Origin: an uncultured Bacteroidales bacterium
Lineage (GTDB): Bacteria > Bacteroidota > Bacteroidia > Bacteroidales > F082
Assembly (NCBI GenBank): GCA_905234765.1
Contig: CAJOIF010000009.1
Coordinates: 1-64,000 of the forward strand
Length of the DNA: 64,000 nt
Reading direction: 5' to 3'
The position numbers were made by a program, and so were the translations under genes. The notes below the pieces were generated by a model. The model was not told the DNA's origin. It ran no database searches and was given only the letters and a program-made list of their open reading frames with translations. Positions 1 through 7,104 of the stretch are shown in pieces; within the stretch, counting starts at the first letter, position 1, and each line of letters starts with the position of its first letter.

Positions 1-132
<132 letters not shown>

Positions 133-176
133 CTATTATTAATTTGACTAACTATTTCGATTTGAGCTTTTTGAGT

Positions 177-194
177 GCCGCCGTTCCATGCGGC
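177..194 (-). promoter_or_regulatory. Small hairpin in the dnaK 5' leader
   Basis: GCCGC (177-181) pairs with GCGGC (190-194) around an 8-nt loop. If the putative -24/-12 promoter at 210-225 is used, transcription would begin near 198-200 and this stem would lie at the extreme 5' end of the dnaK mRNA, where such stems often protect messages. The stem is seen; its function is inference. Confidence 0.35.
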
Positions 195-209
195 GACGCG
201 CTCCTTTAG

Positions 210-225
210 TCAATCATTATGCCAA
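210..225 (-). promoter_or_regulatory. Possible sigma-54-type (-24/-12) promoter of dnaK
   Basis: On the reverse strand TTGGCA (225-220) is followed, at the correct spacing for sigma-54 promoters, by TTGA (213-210). The -24 half agrees with the consensus YTGGCAC-N5-TTGC except for its last base; the -12 half lacks the final C. No good TAnnTTTG box was found for dnaK. Confidence 0.35.
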
Positions 226-247
226 AGGGGGTAACGGGGTGCTTTCG

Positions 248-262
248 CTGACATTTTGTCAG
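248..262. promoter_or_regulatory. Perfect dyad upstream of dnaK
   Basis: CTGACA-TTT-TGTCAG is a perfect 6-bp inverted repeat with a 3-nt spacer between the tadA stop and the dnaK promoter region. No T-run follows on either strand, so it is not an intrinsic terminator. It has the form of an operator for a dimeric regulator; it is not the CIRCE/HrcA sequence. Confidence 0.4.
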
Positions 263-268
263 TAACTA

Positions 269-706
269 TTAACGTTTCTTCTTAAAGAAATCCGTCAATA
301 AGGCAAGGCATTCCTCTTTCATGACACCCGTAACGACCTTAGTCTTTGGGTGTAACATATTGCCGTAGCGTGAGTAGCCGTTCTTGGGGTCTTTTGCGGC
401 GTAGACCACCTTGCCGATGTGGCTATGGGCAAGGGCGCCGGCGCACATGGGGCAGGGCTCCAGGGTGACGTAAAGGGTGCACTCGTCGAGGTATTTGGCG
501 CCGAGGGCGTTGGCCGCGGCAGTGATGGCCAGCATCTCGGCGTGGGCGGTCACGTCGTTGAGCATCTCGGTCTGGTTATGGGTGCGGGCGATGATCTTGT
601 CGTTACAGACCACCACGGCACCGATAGGGATTTCCTCGGCTTCCAGAGCCAGTTCAGCTTCCTTAAGGGCTTGTTTCATGTAATATTCGTCGGAGAAACC
701 AATCAT
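269..706 (-). CDS. tadA: tRNA-specific adenosine deaminase TadA
   Basis: This 145-residue cytidine-deaminase-fold enzyme converts adenosine-34 to inosine in the anticodon of tRNA-Arg(ACG), allowing wobble reading; it acts in the cytoplasm as a dimer. The zinc site is plain: H55-A-E57, with E57 as proton shuttle, and P84-C85-P-M-C88. Length is typical of bacterial TadA. It is the last gene of a reverse-strand run (OxyR-like regulator, GNAT, omega-amidase, tadA), 24 nt after the omega-amidase gene stop going upstream, and that gap is filled by a heptamer repeat. No terminator is visible after it; the dnaK regulatory region begins at once. Confidence 0.93.
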   Translation of the reverse strand: MIGFSDEYYMKQALKEAELALEAEEIPIGAVVVCNDKIIARTHNQTEMLNDVTAHAEMLAITAAANALGAKYLDECTLYVTLEPCPMCAGALAHSHIGKVVYAAKDPKNGYSRYGNMLHPKTKVVTGVMKEECLALLTDFFKKKR

Positions 707-735
707 AATTTAGAATGAAGAATTTAGAATTTAGA
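707..735. repeat. Degenerate heptamer tandem repeat (ATTTAGA units)
   Basis: About four 7-nt units (ATTTAGA, ATGAAGA, ATTTAGA, ATTTAGA) fill the space between the tadA start and the omega-amidase stop and run over that stop codon. It belongs to a set of similar 7- to 8-nt repeats found elsewhere in the window. Confidence 0.7.
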
Positions 736-1519
736 GGGAGAAGGGATCCCAGTCTTTGCCGACGGGGAATTTCTTTCGGAAATTCTGGAGTTTTTCATAG
801 TCCAAGGTGCAGGAGATTGCGGTTTCTATGTCGGATCCTGCTGAGGAAATGACTTTGCCTTTAGGGCTGATGACTTGGGAATCTCCATTGTAGCGTATGC
901 CTTCGGGATCATCGCCAATGCGGTTCACTCCGATGAAGTAGGCTTGATTCTCAATGGCGCGAGCCATCAACAAAGTATCCCAAACGAAGATTCTCGATGA
1001 AGGGAAGTTGGCGAGATAGATGCCTAAATCATAATCGAATGTACCGTCATGGTAGCCGTTTCTGGACCAGACGGGGAAACGGAGGTCATAACAAACCATC
1101 GGTTTGATGCGCCAGCCTTTCAATTCCACAATTAATGGTTCAGAACCTCGCTCGATAGGTTCCTTTTCGCCACCGATGGCAAAAGTGTGCCGTTTGTGAT
1201 ACAACTCATAACTGCCATCGGGACGCATCCAAACCAAGCTGTTATGGTAATGACCATCAACATTCAAAAGCAGGGTCCCACAGACAACGGCATCCAACTC
1301 TTTGGCTTTGGCTCTCATCCAAGTCAAAGTAGGGCCATCTACCGCCTCGGCAAATTTTATAGGATCCACGGGAAACCCCGAGTTGAAAGTCTCGGGCAGC
1401 AACACCAAATCAGTGTCTGAAGGCACTTCGGCCAACAGTTGATCGAAATGCTCTCGGTTGCCTTGTGGATCCTCCCAAAGAAGGTTGGCTTGGATTAGGG
1501 TGATGTTCAGGTTTTTCAT
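731..1519 (-). CDS. Omega-amidase, nitrilase superfamily (YafV/Nit2 type)
   Basis: A 262-residue carbon-nitrogen hydrolase. The nitrilase triad is visible as E43 (LPETF), K109 (YHKRHTF) and C143 (VCYDLRFPVW). The CYDLRFPVW block and the length fit the YafV/Nit2 branch, which hydrolyses alpha-ketoglutaramate and alpha-ketosuccinamate, the by-products of glutamine and asparagine transamination, and so repairs metabolite damage. Cytoplasmic, with no signal peptide. It starts 5 nt after the GNAT stop and precedes tadA. A TATCTTTG box overlaps the end of the GNAT gene and may give this gene its own start with a leader of a few nucleotides. Substrate is inferred from family only. Confidence 0.85.
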   Translation of the reverse strand: MKNLNITLIQANLLWEDPQGNREHFDQLLAEVPSDTDLVLLPETFNSGFPVDPIKFAEAVDGPTLTWMRAKAKELDAVVCGTLLLNVDGHYHNSLVWMRPDGSYELYHKRHTFAIGGEKEPIERGSEPLIVELKGWRIKPMVCYDLRFPVWSRNGYHDGTFDYDLGIYLANFPSSRIFVWDTLLMARAIENQAYFIGVNRIGDDPEGIRYNGDSQVISPKGKVISSAGSDIETAISCTLDYEKLQNFRKKFPVGKDWDPFSL

Positions 1520-1524
1520 AGACG

Positions 1525-2025
1525 TTACAAAGATATGTTTTTTTGAAACGCCAACCGTTCATCGCCGTTCAAAAGATGAATGATGCCGCAGTATTGGTAA
1601 CCTCGTTTTTTCAGTCCTTTGATCATAATGATGTTGTCTTTGTGCGTGTCGATGCGGATGTTGGGGGCGATGGCCTCGCAATAGTCTAATACGGCGTCGA
1701 GAATGCCGTGCGACTCGGGGGTGCTGGCAATGCGATGAATCACATGATAAGGAGCGTCATCGAGCCACTGACCGTCGTAAATGACGTGATAGGTGATATC
1801 CGGACCAGGAATGAAGGCGAAAGTACCGACAATCGCACCAGCGGTGTCTGTCATTATGTAGCTATGGCCTTGTTCGATATCATTAATAAATTTCTCCTCG
1901 GGCGGGTAGCCGTTGGGCCATTGGCTCACATTACCATAGCTGCGCATAATCTCACGGGCCTGGTCGCGAAGATTCAAGATAATGGGAAGGTCCTCTATTG
2001 TTGAATGACGGATGTTATACTTCAT
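1525..2025 (-). CDS. GNAT family N-acetyltransferase
   Basis: A 166-residue protein with the GNAT layout: N-terminal beta strand MKYNIRHSTIEDLPIILNLR, a helix that includes DQAREIMRSYGN, then a central VGTFAF strand and an acetyl-CoA-binding region around HRIASTPESHGILDAVLDYCE. The last part, KDNIIMIKGLKKRGYQYCGI, is the usual GNAT C-terminal helix and strand. Acceptor substrate cannot be told. It overlaps the upstream OxyR-like gene by 4 nt (ATGA), so it is probably translated with it. Confidence 0.8.
   Translation of the reverse strand: MKYNIRHSTIEDLPIILNLRDQAREIMRSYGNVSQWPNGYPPEEKFINDIEQGHSYIMTDTAGAIVGTFAFIPGPDITYHVIYDGQWLDDAPYHVIHRIASTPESHGILDAVLDYCEAIAPNIRIDTHKDNIIMIKGLKKRGYQYCGIIHLLNGDERLAFQKNISL
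1528..1535 (-). promoter_or_regulatory. TATCTTTG box ahead of the omega-amidase gene
   Basis: A perfect TAnnTTTG match lies 8 nt upstream of the omega-amidase ATG, inside the last codons of the GNAT gene (it encodes part of its terminal I-S-L). If used it gives a leader of only about 4 nt. It could equally be a chance codon match. Confidence 0.35.
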
Positions 2026-2951
2026 AGTTTTAGGTGTTCTCCTTTGATGGATGGTTCGTATAGTTCAGGTGATATGCACGACTTCACGGCTTTGACCACG
2101 ATGTTCATCATCTTCTCGTGGATGTAGTCCTTACGCATGGCGAGACAGATCACACGGGAGATGGCTTGTCCAGTGATGGGGCGCAAACGTTGCATGGAAG
2201 AGGAGTCCAATAGGCCGAGGTGGGTTTCGGGAAGAAGGGTTATGCCTCCATTTTCGTTTGCAATCTGGATCAGGATGCCGACGCGCCCTCCCTCATACAG
2301 TTCTTCGTAAGTGCTCTTTTGCTGTGAACTGAAGTCTTTTTTGTCGTACAGACGGATACCATCCTTCATCACCCACAAGGGGTAATCCACAAGGTGGTTG
2401 CGTTCGATGGCTTCGTGCTGTGCGAGGATGTCGTCGTTGGCGATGTAGGCGAAGAACCGCTCATGGTATAGTGGCAACTCAAGAATCTCTTTGTCGTCAA
2501 CGGGAGCAGTCAGGATGCCCATATCGATTTCGGCCTTCTTCAGACGGTCGATGATGGTGGCGGAACGCATCTCCTGCGCCTGCAACTTGATGTCGGGATG
2601 AAAGGTGTTGACATAGGTGAAGGTCTTGGGCATCAACACAGGGGCTACGGTGGAGATCATGCCAACCTTCAAGGGCCCTGAAGCGAGCGACTTCTCCGAC
2701 TGGGTCAACTCCACCAGCTGTTTGGAGTGGTAGAGCACCAGCTTCGCCTCCTCGATGATTTTTTGACCAATCTCGGTCACCTCCACGGGATGGGTGTCGC
2801 GCCTGAAAATGGACACATCAAGCTCGTCCTCCAATTTCTTGATCATCAAGCTCAAAGTCGATTGGGTCACACCACAAGCTTCCGCCGCCTTCACAAAATA
2901 GCGGTATTCGTCCACAGCCACGATGTATTCCAACTGTTGTAGTGTCATCAT
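2022..2951 (-). CDS. LysR-type regulator, OxyR-like but lacking the redox cysteine
   Basis: A 309-residue LysR-family protein. Winged helix-turn-helix at residues 3-62 (TLQQLEYIVAVDEYRYF, then TQSTLSLMIKKLEDEL), followed by the periplasmic-binding-like effector domain. Overall it resembles the peroxide sensor OxyR of Bacteroidota. In E. coli OxyR the sensing Cys199 lies in a D-G-H-C-L-R-D context; here the equivalent is D197-G-I-R-L-Y-D and the cysteine is replaced by arginine. The resolving cysteine is not seen either; the only cysteines are at about 26, 269 and 292. So it cannot form the classical disulfide and may sense something else. First gene of the operon, divergent from trkH, with two dyads in the shared 92-nt gap. 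Confidence 0.8.
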   Translation of the reverse strand: MMTLQQLEYIVAVDEYRYFVKAAEACGVTQSTLSLMIKKLEDELDVSIFRRDTHPVEVTEIGQKIIEEAKLVLYHSKQLVELTQSEKSLASGPLKVGMISTVAPVLMPKTFTYVNTFHPDIKLQAQEMRSATIIDRLKKAEIDMGILTAPVDDKEILELPLYHERFFAYIANDDILAQHEAIERNHLVDYPLWVMKDGIRLYDKKDFSSQQKSTYEELYEGGRVGILIQIANENGGITLLPETHLGLLDSSSMQRLRPITGQAISRVICLAMRKDYIHEKMMNIVVKAVKSCISPELYEPSIKGEHLKL

Positions 2952-2952
2952 T

Positions 2953-2968
2953 ATTGATATTTATCAAT
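2953..2968. promoter_or_regulatory. Perfect dyad in the leader of the OxyR-like gene
   Basis: ATTGATA-TT-TATCAAT is a perfect 7-bp inverted repeat containing the LysR T-N11-A pattern. It sits just upstream of the regulator's ATG and next to its -7 box, a position expected for autorepression. Confidence 0.5.
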
Positions 2969-2976
2969 ACAAAGAT
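2969..2976 (-). promoter_or_regulatory. -7 box of the OxyR-like operon
   Basis: The reverse strand reads TATCTTTG, a full TAnnTTTG match, 17 nt upstream of the regulator's ATG and between two dyads. Confidence 0.6.
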
Positions 2977-2987
2977 AAATAATATTG

Positions 2988-2999
2988 TATTGACCAATA
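2988..2999. promoter_or_regulatory. Second dyad between the OxyR-like gene and trkH
   Basis: TATTG-AC-CAATA is a perfect 5-bp inverted repeat whose half-site resembles that of the first dyad (ATTGATA). The centres are about 33 bp apart, roughly three helical turns, as for a LysR tetramer occupying two sites. Confidence 0.4.
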
Positions 3000-3012
3000 A
3001 AAAATCGGAAAA

Positions 3013-3020
3013 TATTTTTG
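3013..3020 (+). promoter_or_regulatory. -7 box of trkH
   Basis: TATTTTTG, a TAnnTTTG match, ends 23 nt before the trkH ATG, giving an expected leader of about 19 nt. Confidence 0.55.
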
Positions 3021-3043
3021 CTGCTTTCAACGAATAACGGAAC

Positions 3044-4510
3044 ATGAACATCCTTAAAGGCACGATACGATTCATAGGTTTCACCCTGCTGGGCCTCTTT
3101 GTGCTCATGATGTTTTCCGCTTTGGCCGCTTATCTCGATCACCATGACGGCAGTCTCTATGCCCTGCTGATTTCCGCTGGAATCACTTTGTTGGCTGGGT
3201 TGGCGGGCGTGCTGTTCACCAAACCCATCCAAAAAATCGACCTCAAGATGGGCTTTTTCATTGTCACGGGTTGTTGGGTGGCGGCTTGTTTGCTGGGCGC
3301 GGTGCCGTTTGTGCTTTACGGACATGAGTTCACCTTCGTCAATGCCTTGTTCGAGAGCGTGTCGGGATTCACCACCACGGGGGCATCCATCTTGAACGAC
3401 ATTGAGGCGGTGCCGAAAGGGCTGCTGTTTTGGCGGATCGCCACGGCTTGGATTGGTGGTATCGGGGTGGTGTCGTTGGTCTCGATACTCATCTCTACGC
3501 GCAACGACCGGCAATCCCAGTTGGCGGGGTTGGAGATGTCGAACATCGCCAAGGAGTATTTTCATGGTCGCCGGAGGCAGTTCATCTATCGCATTTTGGC
3601 GGTCTATGTGGGCTTGACATTGGCCTCGACCTACGGATTGCATCTGGCTGGGATGACTTGGTTCGATGCCGTCACCCATGCCATGTCGGCCTGCAGCACC
3701 TGCGGCTTCAGTACGAAAAACCTTAGTGTGGCTGCGTTCGACAGTCCCGTTGTTGAGGCTATCCTCAATGTCTCGATGCTGCTGGCGAGCATCAATTTCA
3801 GTTTGATATTCGCCACCTTCTGGCCCAGCGGAAGCAACCGCAAGAATCTGTTCAACACCAAAATTGTGAGGGTTTTCCTCGGATCTGTCTTGTTGGGAAT
3901 TGTCTGCCTGACAGTCGATCTTTTGGTTACTAGGGAATACACTTCTGTTTCGGAGGCTTTAAGAGTAGCGTCGTTCCAAATGTGTTCCATCACTACCACC
4001 ACGGGTTTTGCGACGACCGACACCAACCTCTGGCCTTCGTTTTGCAAGGCGATTCTTATCATTGGCTCATTAATATGCGGTTGCTCGGGCTCGACTTCGG
4101 GAGGTATCAAGATCGACCGTGTTTGGGCGGCCTTGCGAGGCACATCGGAGATGTTCAGGTCGCTGATCAACCCCAACAAGTATGGTTATGTTCGACTGGA
4201 CGGAAACACCAAGACGGAAGATGAGATGTCGTCGGTGATGTCGTTCATCATGCTTTACATATTAATAGTATGTATTGGTTCGGTGGTGTACACCTTGTGT
4301 GGCATGGATTTTCAAACAGGGCTGTCGGCCTCCATCGCCTGTATGGGGAATGTAGGTCCCGGTTTCGGCGAGGTCGGCTCGCTGGGCAACTATGCGGGAT
4401 TGTCTGTTTTTCTCAAGTATTTCAGCATCGTGCTGATGCTGTTGGGGCGACTTGAGATCTATCCGTTTTTGATAGTGATGGGGGTGATTTTCAAGAGAAT
4501 AAAAAACTAG
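3044..4510 (+). CDS. trkH: TrkH/KtrB-family potassium transporter
   Basis: A 488-residue inner-membrane protein made of four pore (M1-P-M2) repeats. All four selectivity-filter segments can be seen: TTTGAS (110-115), CSTCGFST (217-224), TTTTGFATT (317-325) and GNVGPGFG (435-442), each with the central glycine that lines the K+ path. The CSGSTSGGIKIDR stretch (347-359) is a TrkH hallmark of the gating loop after the third pore. It imports K+, normally under control of a cytoplasmic TrkA/KtrA ring; no trkA is in the window. The ATG at 3044 follows a good -7 box and fits the family N-terminus. Its 3' end overlaps the convergent alkD-like gene by 20 nt. Confidence 0.92.
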   Translation: MNILKGTIRFIGFTLLGLFVLMMFSALAAYLDHHDGSLYALLISAGITLLAGLAGVLFTKPIQKIDLKMGFFIVTGCWVAACLLGAVPFVLYGHEFTFVNALFESVSGFTTTGASILNDIEAVPKGLLFWRIATAWIGGIGVVSLVSILISTRNDRQSQLAGLEMSNIAKEYFHGRRRQFIYRILAVYVGLTLASTYGLHLAGMTWFDAVTHAMSACSTCGFSTKNLSVAAFDSPVVEAILNVSMLLASINFSLIFATFWPSGSNRKNLFNTKIVRVFLGSVLLGIVCLTVDLLVTREYTSVSEALRVASFQMCSITTTTGFATTDTNLWPSFCKAILIIGSLICGCSGSTSGGIKIDRVWAALRGTSEMFRSLINPNKYGYVRLDGNTKTEDEMSSVMSFIMLYILIVCIGSVVYTLCGMDFQTGLSASIACMGNVGPGFGEVGSLGNYAGLSVFLKYFSIVLMLLGRLEIYPFLIVMGVIFKRIKN

Positions 4511-5207
4511 CTCGTTCTTCTGCTGGGAACTTCTCGATGGCATAACGGAGCATGGTGCGAGGCATGGACTGGTAGCGTGTTGCAAGCCAGTCCTTCAGAC
4601 GTTGTTCATCGCGTTTGCCGGCTTCGCGGAGCAGCCAGCCCACGGCTTTCTGCAATAAGTCATGCAGGGGCTTAGGCTTGTCAAGAAAGATTTCTGCGAT
4701 AGAATAAGTGCCGTCTAACTGTCCGTGGCGGATGAACTGCATGGTGCTGACCATTCCGATGCGTTGCTCCCAAATCGTCTTGCCGCTTTCCGCCAGCTCA
4801 TAGAGTAAGGCGCGATCCTTGTCCAAAAGCCAGGTGCCAAGCAATTCATAACAGGAGAGGTCGACCAAGTCCCAATTGTTAATAAACTCGGTGTGAGACA
4901 AATAGAAGTTGATACATTGTTGCTGTAAAGTCTTGTCTCTTTTCGCATGTTTGAATATTTGCACCAAGGTCAGCAAGGCAGCCAGACGCATTTCGTGGTA
5001 TTCGGAAGCAATGCTGGTTTCAAGGTCCTCAAAAGAGGTCTCCTGCCAGCATTGCTTCACCACTTCGCGTGTAACGGGCACTTTGATGCCCAAGAACCGG
5101 TCGCCCTCGCCGTACTGGCCCTTCCCGGTCTTGAAGAAGCGCGACAGGCCTTCCACTTGGGAAGGATCTTGATGGGCAAGGATTTCGTTATATAGTTTGC
5201 AAGTCAT
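4491..5207 (-). CDS. DNA alkylation repair protein, AlkD-like
   Basis: A 238-residue all-helical HEAT-repeat protein of the AlkD DNA glycosylase family, which removes N3- and N7-alkylated purines without flipping the base. The motif NNWDLVD puts W112 and D113 where the founding AlkD has its DNA-contacting Trp and catalytic Asp; W126 (LGTWLLD) and the basic tail RYAIEKF also fit. Length matches the family. Third gene of an operon with AbrB and an acyltransferase (4-nt overlap with the latter); no obvious functional tie. Convergent overlap of 20 nt with trkH, and no terminator between them. Confidence 0.87.
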   Translation of the reverse strand: MTCKLYNEILAHQDPSQVEGLSRFFKTGKGQYGEGDRFLGIKVPVTREVVKQCWQETSFEDLETSIASEYHEMRLAALLTLVQIFKHAKRDKTLQQQCINFYLSHTEFINNWDLVDLSCYELLGTWLLDKDRALLYELAESGKTIWEQRIGMVSTMQFIRHGQLDGTYSIAEIFLDKPKPLHDLLQKAVGWLLREAGKRDEQRLKDWLATRYQSMPRTMLRYAIEKFPAEERASFLFS

Positions 5208-6316
5208 GATTTACGCTTTTTGATGCCCAACACACACCATCGGATAAACGGTATCCGTTTGATGATTTCATTCAGGAGGAAGGGGATGGTCATCACTGCC
5301 ACGAAAAGGATGACATACATCATCCACGGCGCCAGGTTGGTATACATCTTCATCATATAGCCTAAAGCAGCGATTACCAGATAATGAAGGATATAGACCC
5401 CAAAACTGGAACGTGTCATATAGCCAGCGAAGGCTCCCGTACGGTTGAAGCGGGCCTTGAACCATGCCATCATCCCGAGGCACATCAGCCATCCGTAGAG
5501 ACAATTGAGCCAGCTGCCCAGATACTGTGGCGAGGTGTTGTCCTGACCGAAGGTGGTGACGACCAGCACCGTGCCTGCAACGACGGCACAAGCCAGCAGC
5601 GGAATCCACGCCTTCTCCAACTTCTCCTGTACCGCATCGTGTGAGAATACGAAATACCCCATCAGGAAAGGAACCAGATAGAAGAGTGGCTTATACAAGT
5701 TCAAGAGACCGTCCAGGCTTTCGGGGCGGGGATTCTTGATCATCGTCTGCTCACCAGCCCAAAACAGCACGCCCAGCAAAATGATGACAACAAGATTGGC
5801 CTTTCCGCACCAATTCCAAAACTTGTCTTTTCTGTCGATGACACGCACCAAAAGCAGCACCAGACACAACAGCCACAGCACTTGGATGAACCATAGCGGC
5901 CCCGTGCCGCTCACGACCATCAGGAGATATTTTACCGGCCCTGGTACTCCATCAAAAACGCCTTGTCTGGAAGCCACGACGGTGTTGAAATAACCGACCA
6001 TCCAGTGGAACACGAAGAGGCCTATCGTGCCAGGCACCAACAACTTGCGGGTACGAGCCTTGAACCATTCCTTTGCCGACTGCTTTTGCAACGCATAACG
6101 GGCGCTGACGCCTGCCAACAGGAACAACAAAGGCATGAACCAAGGATAGAGGATATACATCACGATATCCTGGTATTGCTTATACTCCGGATATTCGCCG
6201 AAACCGCCGATGCCACCGAAGACCCCCTTGTTGTTGTAAAAATAAATGACGTGATAAAACAGCACCAGGAGCACCGTCACCCAGCGCAGGTTGTCCATCC
6301 AATGCTTGCGTTCCAT
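5204..6316 (-). CDS. Acyltransferase 3 family membrane protein
   Basis: A 370-residue protein with about ten hydrophobic segments and the acyltransferase-3 (OafA/OpgC/NodX) signature at its N-terminus: DNLRWVTVLLVLFYH, with R11 and the invariant H22 of the active site. Such proteins move acyl (often acetyl or succinyl) groups across the inner membrane onto periplasmic or surface glycans. Acceptor unknown. It starts 2 nt after the small AbrB-type gene and overlaps the AlkD gene by 4 nt, so the three are one transcript. Confidence 0.85.
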   Translation of the reverse strand: MERKHWMDNLRWVTVLLVLFYHVIYFYNNKGVFGGIGGFGEYPEYKQYQDIVMYILYPWFMPLLFLLAGVSARYALQKQSAKEWFKARTRKLLVPGTIGLFVFHWMVGYFNTVVASRQGVFDGVPGPVKYLLMVVSGTGPLWFIQVLWLLCLVLLLVRVIDRKDKFWNWCGKANLVVIILLGVLFWAGEQTMIKNPRPESLDGLLNLYKPLFYLVPFLMGYFVFSHDAVQEKLEKAWIPLLACAVVAGTVLVVTTFGQDNTSPQYLGSWLNCLYGWLMCLGMMAWFKARFNRTGAFAGYMTRSSFGVYILHYLVIAALGYMMKMYTNLAPWMMYVILFVAVMTIPFLLNEIIKRIPFIRWCVLGIKKRKS

Positions 6317-6318
6317 GG

Positions 6319-6522
6319 TTAATCCTCCCCTAAAACTTCATTAATCTTATCCTGAAACACCTCGGTTTTCAATACGGCCATGCCTTTTTTGTCACCGAGA
6401 ATCAATAAGCTGTCGCCTGCCTTGATGCCATAAAGGTCACGGGCATCCTTGGGAATCACAATCTGTCCGCGGTCGCCTACTTTGACGACCCCGAAAATGT
6501 ATTTGCCTTGTTCTTCAAACAT
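6319..6522 (-). CDS. AbrB/MazE/SpoVT-type DNA-binding protein
   Basis: A 67-residue swapped-hairpin AbrB domain: VVKVGDRGQIVIPKDARDLY followed by GIKAGDSLLILGDKKG, as in AbrB-like transition regulators and MazE-type antitoxins. It makes dimers that bind DNA. No toxin gene is next to it; instead it leads an operon with an acyltransferase and AlkD, so a free-standing regulator, possibly of its own promoter, is more likely than an antitoxin. A direct repeat in its leader could be its operator. Confidence 0.85.
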   Translation of the reverse strand: MFEEQGKYIFGVVKVGDRGQIVIPKDARDLYGIKAGDSLLILGDKKGMAVLKTEVFQDKINEVLGED

Positions 6523-6524
6523 GA

Positions 6525-6541
6525 TTTGTATGTTTTGTATG
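6525..6541. promoter_or_regulatory. Direct repeat in the AbrB-gene leader
   Basis: TTTGTATG occurs twice (6525-6532 and 6534-6541), 9 nt apart, between the promoter and the AbrB start codon. It is a candidate autoregulatory site; function is inference. Confidence 0.35.
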
Positions 6542-6559
6542 AAAATTCATATTTTCCTG

Positions 6560-6567
6560 CAAAAATA
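6560..6567 (-). promoter_or_regulatory. -7 box of the AbrB operon
   Basis: The reverse strand reads TATTTTTG, 37 nt upstream of the AbrB ATG; expected leader about 32 nt, containing the direct repeat. Confidence 0.55.
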
Positions 6568-6585
6568 CTACTTTTTTCATAAAAG

Positions 6586-6626
6586 CAAGAAAAAAAGAAA
6601 CCCCGCAAGAAAAAATCCTGCGGGGT
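6586..6626 (-). terminator. Intrinsic terminator after the beta-flower gene
   Basis: CCCCGCA (6601-6607) pairs with TGCGGGG (6619-6625) around an 11-nt loop; on the reverse strand the stem is followed by TTTCTTTTTTTC. It ends the reverse transcript of the acylphosphatase/GH78/beta-flower operon and separates it from the AbrB promoter. Confidence 0.85.
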
Positions 6627-6653
6627 GGGTATGATAAAACTGTTAGGCGTCAA

Positions 6654-7070
6654 TCAATAGAATGGAAAAAAGAAGAAAAACGCCGCTACCCGTTCGCGGG
6701 GAATGCCTTGGGCTTTGCCGATGCTGGAGCCTGAGCTGTTGCGCACAGTGCCGTCGCTTTCAACCTTGCCGATGCTGGAGCCGGAGCTGTTGCGGACGGT
6801 GCCGTCGCTATCGATTTTTCCAATGCTAGAGCCGGAACTGTTGCGAATGGTTCCGTCACGATCAATCTTTCCAATACTGGAACCTGATCCATTTCGGATA
6901 GTGCCGTCGCTGTCGAACCGGCCGACGCTAGAGCCGCTGGAGTTGCGAATGGTGCCGTCGTTTTCAATCTTTCCGCAGCTCGAACCGCTGCTGTTGTATA
7001 CGGTTTGTGCGCTTGCGGCCGAGACCATCAGGAGGGCCAAGGCCAGAAACATCATGCGTAAGGCTTTCAT
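6654..7070 (-). CDS. Secreted repeat protein of the 5-fold beta-flower type
   Basis: A 138-residue protein with an N-terminal signal peptide (MKALRMMFLALALLMVSAASA) and then six copies, the last partial, of a 17-residue repeat over residues 25-119, pattern I-R-N-S-S-G-S-S-I-G-K-I-D-S-D-G-T. Repeats of this pattern (x-GxxIG-x-hxxDGTIR) are the basis of small Bacteroidota proteins called 5-fold beta-flower proteins. The tail is unusual: about ten mostly aromatic residues, A-A-F5-P-F-Y. The function is unknown. It is the last gene of the operon, 34 nt after the GH78-EEP gene, and ends at a strong terminator. Confidence 0.75.
   Translation of the reverse strand: MKALRMMFLALALLMVSAASAQTVYNSSGSSCGKIENDGTIRNSSGSSVGRFDSDGTIRNGSGSSIGKIDRDGTIRNSSGSSIGKIDSDGTVRNSSGSSIGKVESDGTVRNSSGSSIGKAQGIPRERVAAFFFFFPFY
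6714..6998 (-). repeat. 51-bp coding repeat within the beta-flower gene
   Basis: Five and a half 51-bp units encode the 17-residue repeats. They differ at many third positions, so it is an old protein repeat rather than a recent slippage product; unit number might still vary between strains. Confidence 0.85.
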
Positions 7071-7104
7071 CTTGTTATCTTTTTATGGCTTGATAAATGC
7101 GGTT

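Noticed and set aside
2951..3679. A 242-codon reverse frame across the start of trkH
   Set aside because: Covers the regulatory gap and the trkH start, with His/Gln-rich nonsense composition.
6319..6522. Antitoxin of a MazEF-type pair
   Set aside because: No toxin gene next to it; downstream is an acyltransferase.
6714..6998. Regular 51-bp repeats looked like a repeat array
   Set aside because: They are protein-coding 17-residue repeats, with no spacer of unique sequence, so not CRISPR.
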